This document shows positions 7,835-15,482 of a stretch of 32,526 nucleotides of DNA, in pieces; the stretch's first letter is position 1; the number at the start of each line of letters is the position of its first letter. The stretch comes from Centipeda infelix ATCC 43532 (GTDB taxonomy: Bacteria > Bacillota > Negativicutes > Selenomonadales > Selenomonadaceae): positions 58,559 to 91,084 of the forward strand of contig NZ_JH376798.1 of the NCBI RefSeq assembly GCF_000234095.1, written 5' to 3'. The translations under genes and the position numbers were made by a program. Below the pieces are notes generated by a model that was given only the letters and a program-made list of their open reading frames with translations, had not been told where the DNA came from and did not search any database.

Positions 7835-9031
7835 TCAATCAAACCCATGTGCCTTGATGCCGTCGGGCAGGACAGGGCGGACAAATCGGCCCGCCGCCCC
7901 CTTCGGCGCAAGGACAAACGCGCCGTCCACCTGCTCCACGACGCGCGTCTCGAAATCCGCCGCACGGGACAGTTCGTGCGCAGGTGTCTCCCCAAACTCC
8001 CTGAGCATCTGATCCGCATATTTCAAGATCAGGTCGGGCGGCATGCGCTTCATACACTGCATGTGCTCATCGCCCGTCAGCGGGCATTCGTGCAGACGGC
8101 ACGGATGGCACGGCACAGGAGCACGCACGGAAATACTCTTTGCATCATAGGGGTAGAATCCCGGGATCGGCGACGCACCGAACATACAGAGGACGGGGAC
8201 GTTCATCGCCACACCGACGTGCATCGGCCCTGAGTCCGTTGTGATGAAGAGAATACAGCGGCTGAGAAGCCCCGCGAGTACACCGAGGCTGACCTTCCCG
8301 GTGAAGATGTGCAAATGCGGATGATCCTTCTGCCGCATCTGTGCGCGGCACGCTGCGACCATCTCCACATCCATCGGACCGCCCATCACGGCAAGATGAT
8401 AGCCGCGTGCGAGGTAGTCGTCGGCGACCTCTGCAAAATAGGCATCCTCCCAACGCTTCGTCCGCCAGCTCGCGCCGATGTTGAGCGCAATCACCTTGTC
8501 CGTCGGGGCAAAATGCTCCGCCCAGAGCCGCGCCGCTTCTTTTTCGGCGGCGGGCGGCAGCCACATCTCAAGCCCTGCATCGTCGACTTCGCCAATCACC
8601 CCCGCCGCGCGAAGCGCAGCATAGTGCGAGTGAACCTCGTGCATGATCGGATGCTGATCGGGGCTGACATGATCGAAGAAAAAAGAGAAGCCCGGCTTCG
8701 TGTAGCCTACAATGCGCTTGCCGCCGCTCAGTGCCGCAAGTGCGGAGGAGCGCTCGTTGCGGTGCAGATTGATGACGAGGTCGTATTTCTGCTTTCGTAG
8801 CCGACGTGCGAAGCGCAAGATGCCAAGGAGGCTCTTGTCCCGCCCCTTCTTGTCGATCAGCAGACACTCATCAATGTTCCGATTTTCCTGCACGATATCC
8901 GCAAGGATCCGATCCGCGAGGAGGGTGATGCGCGCCTCGGGATAGTTGTGCCGCAGCGTGCGCAGGACGGGCGTCACAAGCATGAGATCACCGAGATGCA
9001 TGAGGTTAATGACGAGGATGTTCCGATACAA
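7835..9031 (-). CDS. Heptosyltransferase, GT9 family (WaaF/WaaQ-like)
   Basis: Glycosyltransferase family 9 protein, 398 residues from TTG 9031. That start has GGAGG nine bases upstream and lies 28 bases after the preceding stop; the longer frame to 9211 runs into the upstream gene with unlikely sequence. The N-terminal half opens RNILVINLMHLGDLMLVTPV. The C-terminal ADP-heptose half has VIALNIGASWRTKRW and ITTDSGPMHVGVAMNVPVL, both standard GT9 motifs. The C-terminal cysteine cluster CHPCRLHECPL is also seen in many GT9 members. It should add the second or a later L,D-heptose to the inner core. Which heptose is transferred cannot be decided from sequence. Confidence 0.88.
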   Translation of the reverse strand: MYRNILVINLMHLGDLMLVTPVLRTLRHNYPEARITLLADRILADIVQENRNIDECLLIDKKGRDKSLLGILRFARRLRKQKYDLVINLHRNERSSALAALSGGKRIVGYTKPGFSFFFDHVSPDQHPIMHEVHSHYAALRAAGVIGEVDDAGLEMWLPPAAEKEAARLWAEHFAPTDKVIALNIGASWRTKRWEDAYFAEVADDYLARGYHLAVMGGPMDVEMVAACRAQMRQKDHPHLHIFTGKVSLGVLAGLLSRCILFITTDSGPMHVGVAMNVPVLCMFGASPIPGFYPYDAKSISVRAPVPCHPCRLHECPLTGDEHMQCMKRMPPDLILKYADQMLREFGETPAHELSRAADFETRVVEQVDGAFVLAPKGAAGRFVRPVLPDGIKAHGFD

Positions 9032-9059
9032 ACTTACAATCCCTCCAACCACCGTAATT

Positions 9060-10082
9060 TCATCGCTGTAGCAGGGGGCGCATCTTTGCCGCGACCTCAT
9101 CCGGTGTGATCGCAGCGAGGCAGTCCAGCCTCTTCGGACACGCACGCTTCCAACAACCACGGCAGGAACGATCGACCTCGATCGCATTTTGGAGCTGCCC
9201 ATAGGGGCCATTGCGATTCGCGTCCGTCGGCCCCATCAGCATGACCGTCGGAACACGCAGCCCCGCCGCAAGGTGAACGGGTCCCGTATCACCGCCGAGA
9301 ACAAGTGCCGCACGCGTGAAGACGTGTGCGAGCTGCTTGAGATTCGTCCGCCCGACCAGATTCACGGGCGGGATCTCAGACGCACGCATAATGTCCTCTG
9401 CAAGCGTCTCATCGAGGCGGCCGCCGCCAACGAGCACAGGCACATAATGTGCATGGTAGAGACGCTCTGCGAGCGCGGCGAAATGCTCCACCGGCCAGCG
9501 TTTGTTCGGCCAGTTTGCACCGATGGCAAAGGCAACAAATGCACGCCCCTCCGACACGCCCTCACGCGCGAGCAGTGTCTCTGCCGCCATGCGGTCACGC
9601 GCGGAGACCGCAACGGGAAAACGCACCTCACGCACCGCACAGCCAAGCGCACGCGCTACGTCGAGATAGCGTTCGACGATATGTCCGCTCGCGTGTGCCC
9701 CACGTACGGGACGACTGACGAGATGTGCGCCCTCGCGCATATTCGCCGTGCCGATACGGAGCTTTGCACCTGCATTCCAAACGATTGCAGCCGATTTGAA
9801 CAGCCCCTGCAGATCGAGTGACGCATCGTAGTGACGCACGCGCAGACGCTTGCGAAAGGGACCGATCTCGTGCAGGAATCCGCCGATGCTGCGGAACTTC
9901 GCCTTCTCGAACAGGATGAGTTCGTCGATGTACGGATTGTCCTCAAGGATCGCGTACGCCGTCGGCTCGACCACCCATGTCAGATGTGCGTTGGGATACT
10001 GCTCCTTGATGGCATATGAAACGGGCAGAGCATGAATCACGTCGCCGATCGCGCTCAGTTTCACGACCAGAATGTTCTCCAT
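9060..10082 (-). CDS. waaC: Heptosyltransferase I-like, GT9 family
   Basis: GT9 family, 340 residues from ATG 10082, chosen because AAGGAGGG sits directly before it; the frame to 10106 adds eight residues without a site. It starts MENILVVKLSAIGDVIHALPV, the classical WaaC opening, with the acceptor-side motif LTWVVEP. The C-terminal donor site reads FAIGANWPNKRWP and LVLGGDTGPVHLAAGL, then MGPTDANRNGPYG. WaaC adds the first L,D-heptose to Kdo on lipid A at the cytoplasmic face. The pairing with a second GT9 gene immediately downstream fits sequential heptose transfer. The WaaC assignment rests on motif similarity. Confidence 0.87.
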   Translation of the reverse strand: MENILVVKLSAIGDVIHALPVSYAIKEQYPNAHLTWVVEPTAYAILEDNPYIDELILFEKAKFRSIGGFLHEIGPFRKRLRVRHYDASLDLQGLFKSAAIVWNAGAKLRIGTANMREGAHLVSRPVRGAHASGHIVERYLDVARALGCAVREVRFPVAVSARDRMAAETLLAREGVSEGRAFVAFAIGANWPNKRWPVEHFAALAERLYHAHYVPVLVGGGRLDETLAEDIMRASEIPPVNLVGRTNLKQLAHVFTRAALVLGGDTGPVHLAAGLRVPTVMLMGPTDANRNGPYGQLQNAIEVDRSCRGCWKRACPKRLDCLAAITPDEVAAKMRPLLQR

Positions 10083-10159
10083 GCCCTGCCCTCCTTTGGT
10101 ATTCACAAGTTTTCTGATATGCCGAAAAATATATAGTGCAGAGATAGTGCGATGCCTTA

Positions 10160-10624
10160 CTACTTCCGCCCCAGCCTTGCAATCATCCTCGTTGTCGACT
10201 TCCCCGCGACAAGCGGGATAAATGCCACCTCGCCGCCATAGCTCTCGACAATGCGTGCCTCAGGCAGCGTCTCAAGGGTATAGTCGCCGCCCTTTGCATA
10301 GACAGCGGGCTGTACCTTTGCGATCAGGTCCTCCGCCGTATCCTCGCCGAAGATCACAACATAGTCCACCGACTTCAGCGCACCCACAACCTCCGCGCGA
10401 TCCGCCTCGCTGTTCACGGGGCGCGTCTCCCCCTTGAGACGGCGCACGGACGCATCGCTGTTCAGCCCGAGGATGAGTACATCGCCAAGCGCACGCGCCG
10501 CCGCAAGATAGCGCACATGCCCCGCGTGGAGGATATCAAAGCAGCCGTTCGTAAAGACAACGCGTGCCTCTCCTTCGCGCAGCGCGGCGGCAAACGCCGC
10601 AATCCGCTCATTTGGAATCAGCAT
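10160..10624 (-). CDS. rfaE2: D-glycero-beta-D-manno-heptose 1-phosphate adenylyltransferase
   Basis: Nucleotidyltransferase matching the C-terminal domain of E. coli HldE; it transfers AMP from ATP to heptose-1-phosphate to give ADP-D,D-heptose. The 154-residue product has the cytidylyltransferase-type signature [13 protein letters not shown] (HAGH at 33-36), [13 protein letters not shown], and a C-terminal KSTTRMI close to the second family motif. The ATG at 10624 is one base after the stop of the kinase at 10626, so the two together look like a split bifunctional HldE. A 77-bp gap follows before waaC; no convincing promoter was seen in it. Confidence 0.93.
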   Translation of the reverse strand: MLIPNERIAAFAAALREGEARVVFTNGCFDILHAGHVRYLAAARALGDVLILGLNSDASVRRLKGETRPVNSEADRAEVVGALKSVDYVVIFGEDTAEDLIAKVQPAVYAKGGDYTLETLPEARIVESYGGEVAFIPLVAGKSTTRMIARLGRK

Positions 10625-10625
10625 A

Positions 10626-11615
10626 TCAGCACGCCCCCTCTGCTGCAAACACAGCGGCACGCAGTTCCTCCTGCGCAACCGTCGCTGTCCCGCGTTTGCG
10701 TACGGCAATCCCCGACGCGATGTTGCTGAGCCGCGCTGCTGTCAGCGGCACAACACCCGCTGCGAGCCCGAGAATCATGACCGCGACGCAGGTATCGCCT
10801 GCACCCGACACATCGAAGATCTCACTGTGATCGCTGACGGGAATATTCGTCGCCGAACCATCCGCAAGGAAGAGCGTCATTCCCTTGTCCCCGCGCGTAA
10901 TCAGCACACCGTCCGCAGAGAGCCGCTCCCGCAGCTCGTGCCCCGCCGCGTGGATCTCCTCCTCGGAGAGCAGCGTGCGCTCCAGTGCCGCCGCAAGCTC
11001 CGCGTCGTTCTGCTTAACGTAGCCAATGCCCGCGTAGGAGAGGATGTCATAGCGCGAGTCCACAATGCTCGGAATCCCCAGTCTGCGCGTCTCCTCGATG
11101 ACGAGGCGGCGCACGCGTGCCGTCACGGTTCCTGAGCCGTAGTCCGAGAGCACAACACCGCACACCTGCGGCAGGAGCTGCCGAATGCGTGCGAGCAGAG
11201 CCTCTTCCGTCTCCGCATCAAGGGGCGCATGCCACTCGCGGTCGACACGCACGATCTGTTGGCTGACCGTCGCGCGTCCACCCGCGATGATGCGTGTCTT
11301 GGTGATCGTCGGATATGCGTCCGCACGGACGAACTCCGTCCGCACCCCATTTGCACTAAGCACGGCGAGAAGTGCGTCGCCGCTGCGCTCCGTTCCACAG
11401 ACCCCCACGGCGTACGCCGTACCTCCGAGCGTCGCCGCATTGTTCGCGACATTTGCCGCACCGCCCGCAACCACACGCTCCTCGCGCTGCTCCAGCACAA
11501 GTACGGGGGCTTCACGCGAGATCCGTGCAATCGTGCCGTCAAGGTAGACATCCGCCACCATATCCCCAATGATGAGTACAGGCGCATCTGCCATCTGCGC
11601 GAGTGCATTTACCAT
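10626..11615 (-). CDS. PfkB-family heptose kinase paralogue (divergent HldE-N-like)
   Basis: A 329-residue PfkB kinase related to the HldE kinase domain: [21 protein letters not shown] near the N terminus, GGAANVANN at 51-59 and GAGD at 271-274. It differs from the canonical kinase at 7796: the DPKG motif reads DSRYD (186-190) and TPN is replaced by KQND (201-204), so its substrate or kinetics may differ. The ATG at 11615 has GGGAG eight bases upstream and overlaps the LptD stop by seven bases. Pairing with the adenylyltransferase one base downstream suggests a split HldE, which makes the presence of a second, canonical kinase four genes later puzzling. Confidence 0.85.
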   Translation of the reverse strand: MVNALAQMADAPVLIIGDMVADVYLDGTIARISREAPVLVLEQREERVVAGGAANVANNAATLGGTAYAVGVCGTERSGDALLAVLSANGVRTEFVRADAYPTITKTRIIAGGRATVSQQIVRVDREWHAPLDAETEEALLARIRQLLPQVCGVVLSDYGSGTVTARVRRLVIEETRRLGIPSIVDSRYDILSYAGIGYVKQNDAELAAALERTLLSEEEIHAAGHELRERLSADGVLITRGDKGMTLFLADGSATNIPVSDHSEIFDVSGAGDTCVAVMILGLAAGVVPLTAARLSNIASGIAVRKRGTATVAQEELRAAVFAAEGAC

Positions 11616-13135
11616 GGCGTAAACTCCCATTTGACCTTCCACGAATCCTGCTTCGAACGATAGCGCAGGATGATCTGCGAGCAGTGCAGATCGTGGAACC
11701 AGTAATAGTCCACATCCGTCCATTCCCGTGGCTCAACGGCATACTTCGTCCCCACCGCAATGCGGTTGTGTTCATCAATGCGATAGCTCAGCCCCGTCTG
11801 CAAAATCCGCGAGTAGTCTTCCTGATCGAAAGCAAAGAGCGAATTCTCCTTCGAACTCTTGGAGTACAGGCCTCCGATGTACGCCGCAAAACGCTCGTTG
11901 AACGGCTTCGTGAGGAACACGCTCGCATTGAACCCCTGTACGCGCGAACTGTCATAGCTCTCACGCGTGATGGAGTACCCTCCCGCGAGATCGAGCCGAT
12001 ACCCATGAAAGCGGATCGTATCATGAGCGAGCGAGACACCGTATTTCCAGTGGTTGCTGTGAATCCCGTCCGAATACCAACGTCCGTACTCCGAGTATAG
12101 GTTGTAGGTGACCGGCGTCTTACCGACGCGATGCCCATAGCCGAGGATGAACGAGGGCTGCTTCTTAATCCAGTCGTCATCCCCGTCGTCGAACACACCA
12201 TAGGTCAGGACAGCACTCGCACCACCGTTTTGCCAGCCGAGATCGTAGTGACTGCGCCAGCCCTTGTTGGTCGTCACATAGAGATTCGCACTCGCCGTGA
12301 CGCGCGGTGCAATATCATAGTCGAATGTCTGCTCAACCCAAAGGCCATCCTCGCTGTCATAGCCCGCCGTCGGAAAGTTCCGCTGTATGGGGCTTGCCAC
12401 ATCGACCACATACCGCTTCTTCTTGAAAATAACCTTGTTCTTGATCCAGAATTTTACATTCGTGAGCACAAGTTTGTCGCCGGGATAGAACTCCGCCACA
12501 TCGGCGCTCAGGTGGTAGTCCGGCTTTTCGGCGGAGCACTTCGTCTGCGTACCGTCATACACCACGACCTTGTCCGGGTAGAACTCGAATCGTTTGCCCG
12601 TCATATAGTAGCCGCCGACCTTGCCCTTGGCATCTGCCATCGTGCCTTCGCGCGTCTTGTAGTTGTAGTTGATGCGGTAGCCGTCGAGCGTCACCCGTGA
12701 CTGCCCCTGCGTCAGCTGGAGTATATGCGCACGATCCGGGACTGCGACCGCGCCAGAAACCGTATTGCCCTCCACATAGTCGCCCTGAAAACGCCGCGCC
12801 TCGAGCTGCACAATATCCACATGTCCCTTTGCCGTGAAGTCACCCGTGCGCTCGTCATAGGTCAGATCATCACCCTCGAACGCGACCGGTGACGGTGCAT
12901 CCGCCGTCACGGGATGGCGCAGATGCTTCGCCATCTCCTCCACATCCGCGAGCAGCTTCTTCTGCTCGTCCGTAAGACGGTTCGCACGCTCCTCCCGCCG
13001 CTCGTTCTCGATGAAATCCAAATGCTGAAACCCGGTATCTGTGTCCCCGCGATAGGCGGCATCAACGCCGCTCGGCAGCACGGTACAGGCAGCGGTCAGT
13101 GCAAGTAGGATGCGCGTTTTTGTAGCCTTGGTCAT
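11609..13135 (-). CDS. Short LptD/OstA-like LPS assembly outer-membrane protein
   Basis: First gene of the LPS operon, 508 residues. A signal peptide (cleavage near VDA/AYRG, about residue 26) is followed by a charged helix, then an OstA/LptA-type beta-jellyroll (about 85-210: FEGDDLTYDERTGDFTAKG and later repeats). After that come alternating aromatic beta-strands ending in a terminal aromatic residue (EFTPW), the outer-membrane signature. E. coli LptD is 784 residues; here the barrel region is only about 250 residues. Two cysteines remain in the mature protein, Cys200 at the end of the jellyroll (TKCS) and Cys485 near the C terminus, as expected for one inter-domain disulfide. The ATG has AGGAG nine bases upstream. 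It is probably an LPS export partner of LptA/LptE. Confidence 0.8.
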   Translation of the reverse strand: MTKATKTRILLALTAACTVLPSGVDAAYRGDTDTGFQHLDFIENERREERANRLTDEQKKLLADVEEMAKHLRHPVTADAPSPVAFEGDDLTYDERTGDFTAKGHVDIVQLEARRFQGDYVEGNTVSGAVAVPDRAHILQLTQGQSRVTLDGYRINYNYKTREGTMADAKGKVGGYYMTGKRFEFYPDKVVVYDGTQTKCSAEKPDYHLSADVAEFYPGDKLVLTNVKFWIKNKVIFKKKRYVVDVASPIQRNFPTAGYDSEDGLWVEQTFDYDIAPRVTASANLYVTTNKGWRSHYDLGWQNGGASAVLTYGVFDDGDDDWIKKQPSFILGYGHRVGKTPVTYNLYSEYGRWYSDGIHSNHWKYGVSLAHDTIRFHGYRLDLAGGYSITRESYDSSRVQGFNASVFLTKPFNERFAAYIGGLYSKSSKENSLFAFDQEDYSRILQTGLSYRIDEHNRIAVGTKYAVEPREWTDVDYYWFHDLHCSQIILRYRSKQDSWKVKWEFTPW

Positions 13136-13174
13136 CGGCGCGTTCTCCTGTCTTTTACAAAGATTTCGTTCGTC

Positions 13175-13180
13175 ATTATA
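13175..13180 (-). promoter_or_regulatory. Putative -10 box of the LPS operon
   Basis: TATAAT on the minus strand, about 40 bases before the LptD start. No good -35 exists at 16-18 bp (TTGCGA is 20 bp away), so activity may be weak or need an activator. It is divergent from the plus promoter at 13254. Confidence 0.4.
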
Positions 13181-13253
13181 CTACATCATAAACGGAATTT
13201 TCGCAACCGAAAAGAGCGCGTACACAGCGCATTTCCCCTCATCCAATATAAAT

Positions 13254-13282
13254 TTGACGCACAAAAACTTTTCCACTATAAT
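13254..13282 (+). promoter_or_regulatory. Strong sigma-A promoter
   Basis: TTGACG (13254-13259) and TATAAT (13277-13282) with a 17-bp spacer, driving the secreted-protein genes at 13317 and 13738. Confidence 0.85.
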
Positions 13283-13316
13283 AGTTTTGATTTCAGTAAA
13301 GGAGGCGAGCGCAGGA

Positions 13317-13724
13317 ATGCAGCACTTAACAGTAGGCGGATTTCTGCTTGCTGTCACTTTATGCATCGCGGGAGTGGGGCACTGTGCGACGGCAGAGGAT
13401 ATGCGCTTTGTCGATGCGGAGGAGGATACAGGCTATTACGTTGACGCCGCGAGCATCGTCCGCGTCTCGGACACGGAGCGCGATGCCGTTGTCGCCGTTG
13501 TCAAGGCGGCAGAGAACCGCCGCTACGTTTATCGTACGCGCCTCTACCCGCAGACAGGAACGTATCAATTCGTCTCCGCACAGGTCGAGGTCTATGATAC
13601 AAAGGAAGTTCTGCACACGACGCAGGGGATGGATGTACCGCAGCGGTACACCCCCGATTCACCTCTCAGAAGCATTGCAGACTTCATTGAAGAGCTGCTG
13701 ACAAAGAAGCAGCAGACACGATAG
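13317..13724 (+). CDS. Small secreted protein, surface-adhesin E-like domain
   Basis: 135 residues with a signal peptide (hydrophobic 6-22, cleavage near GHCA). The mature part, RFVDAEEDTGYYVDAASI then an alternating strand pattern ending SPLRSIADFIEELL, resembles the Adhesin_E-type small periplasmic/surface domain, whose function is not settled. The ATG at 13317 is chosen because it lies just after the promoter and an AAAGGAGG element; the spacing (about 11 bases) is longer than usual. The longer frame to 13110 would cross the promoter and is rejected. It forms an operon with the next gene, 13 bases on. The domain match is by eye and tentative. Confidence 0.7.
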   Translation: MQHLTVGGFLLAVTLCIAGVGHCATAEDMRFVDAEEDTGYYVDAASIVRVSDTERDAVVAVVKAAENRRYVYRTRLYPQTGTYQFVSAQVEVYDTKEVLHTTQGMDVPQRYTPDSPLRSIADFIEELLTKKQQTR

Positions 13725-13737
13725 GAGGAGATCATTC

Positions 13738-14742
13738 ATGCAGCAGAAAATCTGTGCACTCGTACTGACCTTCATACTCGCGCTCACATCTTTCGGTACG
13801 GCACTCGCCGCAGAACCGCCGAACGCCGTCCAGTCGAAACTCGCACTCATCGAGCAGGACACCTACGGACAAGAGCAGACGGGTGCGCTCATCGACCGCA
13901 TCAACAAGCTTGAACGCGACTATGACGGCAAGCACCGTACGGGCAGCCTGATGGCACGCATCGATGCCATCTACGACGAGGTCTACACGAACAGCACAAG
14001 TCCGTCCGTCCTCATGAACCTCAACGCGATTGAGTGGAACATCAACCACGAGACAAGCCTGCGCTCCGTACAGGAGCGCGTCAGCGAGATGGAGGTCGCG
14101 CTTCTCGGCAAAACCTCCGAGGGCACGTTCCAAAAGCGCATCTCCGCCCTCTCGGAGGCATCCTTCGGCACGAAGGAGATCCCCGTCAGCCCCGTCTCCG
14201 TTCCCGCGAACACCCTCGTCAAGGTCGCACTCGTGACCCCCGTCAACGCCAAGAATCTCAAGGTCGGCGACACCATCGAGTATCAGGTCGCGGATGATGT
14301 CTTTGTCGGTGATGTCCTCGTCTTCACGAAGGGCTCGCGCGGCGAGGGTACGGTCACGAAGGTAAAGCAGGCGAAGAACTTTGGCCGCAACGCCGCCGTT
14401 GACATTGACTTCAAGAACACAAAGGCACTCGACGGTACCTACGTCACCACCTTCATCGGCGAAGAGGCAAAGAAGGAAATGCAGCACCTCGCCATGGCGG
14501 CGGGTGCATCACTCGCGGGCATCGCCGTCCTCGGGCCGCTCGGTGTGGTCGCGGGCGCATTCGTCCACGGCAAGAACATCGACCTGCCTGCCGGCACCGA
14601 ACTCTACATCCAGACGAAGGCCGACACAACCGTCTACGGCGTACAGACCACCTACGACAGTGCCGCCCCGTTCCAGGCTGTGACGGCCTCCTCCTCACAT
14701 GATGAGAACTACGATAACAGCGTCTATGACGATAAAGTGTAA
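13738..14742 (+). CDS. Secreted repeat protein of unknown function
   Basis: 334 residues, not recognised as a named protein. A signal peptide (cleavage near ALAA, residue 25) is followed by five consecutive 20-residue repeats (38-137) and the start of a sixth. A beta-rich domain (about 155-245: VPANTLVKVALVTPVNAKNLKVGD, then GDVLVFTKGSRGEG) comes next, then a glycine/alanine hydrophobic stretch (250-276) that may insert in a membrane, and a final strand pair beginning LPAGTELYIQ. The pattern fits a periplasmic or surface-associated envelope protein. AGGAGG lies just upstream of the ATG. It shares the promoter at 13254 and ends at the terminator at 14753. Confidence 0.8.
   Translation: MQQKICALVLTFILALTSFGTALAAEPPNAVQSKLALIEQDTYGQEQTGALIDRINKLERDYDGKHRTGSLMARIDAIYDEVYTNSTSPSVLMNLNAIEWNINHETSLRSVQERVSEMEVALLGKTSEGTFQKRISALSEASFGTKEIPVSPVSVPANTLVKVALVTPVNAKNLKVGDTIEYQVADDVFVGDVLVFTKGSRGEGTVTKVKQAKNFGRNAAVDIDFKNTKALDGTYVTTFIGEEAKKEMQHLAMAAGASLAGIAVLGPLGVVAGAFVHGKNIDLPAGTELYIQTKADTTVYGVQTTYDSAAPFQAVTASSSHDENYDNSVYDDKV
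13849..14148 (+). repeat. Five tandem 60-bp units encoding 20-residue repeats
   Basis: Residues 38-57, 58-77, 78-97, 98-117 and 118-137 align without a gap. The pattern is an aliphatic residue followed by acidic residues, often YGK or YDG at positions 5-8, TG at 11-12, Leu/Val at 14, and Arg-Ile/Val at 17-18. DNA identity between units is low, so this is an old protein-level repeat. Confidence 0.75.
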
Positions 14743-14752
14743 CATTTCTAAC

Positions 14753-14802
14753 AAACTCCACACCTGTCACGCCTTATAAAGCGCAACAGGTGTGGAGTTT
14801 TT
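14753..14802 (+). terminator. Intrinsic terminator
   Basis: A perfect 15-bp stem (AAACTCCACACCTGT with its complement) and an 18-base loop, ending in T5. It closes the operon of the two secreted proteins. Confidence 0.92.
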
Positions 14803-14823
14803 ATTGGACTCGGAGGATAATTT

Positions 14824-15369
14824 TTGTTCAAATTCACATTTGATTTCACAGAGGAGGATGCAATTCACTTCGCACTCTTTTACATTCTGAATACACCATT
14901 GTTCAAATGGGCAAATCGAGTGGCGCTCGCTCTCCTGCTGACGATCCCGCTGCTCCCCATCCTGTTTTTTCTCCAAGATCTCCTGAGCGATGCCCCATGG
15001 GAGTTCGATGAGCTGCTCATACGAACCGTTCTGACCACCATCCTCTGTATTGTACTCTACCGCATTTACACCCATCTCTCGGAACGTACCGCCACACGAG
15101 ACGTGCTGCGCCGCCTTGAAGCGATGCGTGCTGCGCATATGTTTGGCATCCGTATTGTCATCTTCGAGGAGATGCACATCGTCGAACGCAGGGAGCATAC
15201 AGAACGCACAATCGCCTATCAGAGCATTACAGATGTGAGTCTCTCCGACAAGGGCATCTATCTCTTCACTGCACCAACAGAGGCAATCGTCCTCCCCCTG
15301 TATATCTTTGCATCGGAGGAGGAGAAAAGGCAGATCCTTGCTCTGGTTCGGGCAAAGGTGTCGCCGTAA
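14824..15369 (+). CDS. YcxB-like membrane protein
   Basis: 181 residues from TTG 14824, with GGAGG seven bases upstream. There are two transmembrane helices (about 32-52 and 65-85), then a cytoplasmic domain (RIVIFEEMHIVER ... TIAYQSITDVSLSDKGIYLFT ... PLYIFASEEEKRQIL) matching the YcxB-like C-terminal domain. Function unknown. It sits alone between a terminator and a palindromic element, so it probably has its own weak promoter or depends on read-through. Confidence 0.75.
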   Translation: MFKFTFDFTEEDAIHFALFYILNTPLFKWANRVALALLLTIPLLPILFFLQDLLSDAPWEFDELLIRTVLTTILCIVLYRIYTHLSERTATRDVLRRLEAMRAAHMFGIRIVIFEEMHIVERREHTERTIAYQSITDVSLSDKGIYLFTAPTEAIVLPLYIFASEEEKRQILALVRAKVSP

Positions 15370-15379
15370 CACAAATGGA

Positions 15380-15474
15380 CTGTTGCACGAAGGTAAATTT
15401 TGATCTGACCCCCAAAAGTTCGATACTCTAAGTCTAACTTTTGGGGGTCAGATCACGTTTGTTTCGTGCAACAG
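15380..15474. repeat. Nested palindrome with IS3-like ends
   Basis: The outer arms are CTGTTGCACGAA (15380-15391) and its complement (15463-15474). The inner arms are a perfect 20-bp inverted repeat, TGATCTGACCCCCAAAAGTT at 15401-15420 and its complement at 15436-15455, separated by 15 bases. The inner arm resembles terminal repeats of IS3-family insertion sequences (from memory), but there is no transposase: this is a solo pair of ends or a mini-element. Confidence 0.7.
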
Positions 15475-15482
15475 CCCCTTAT

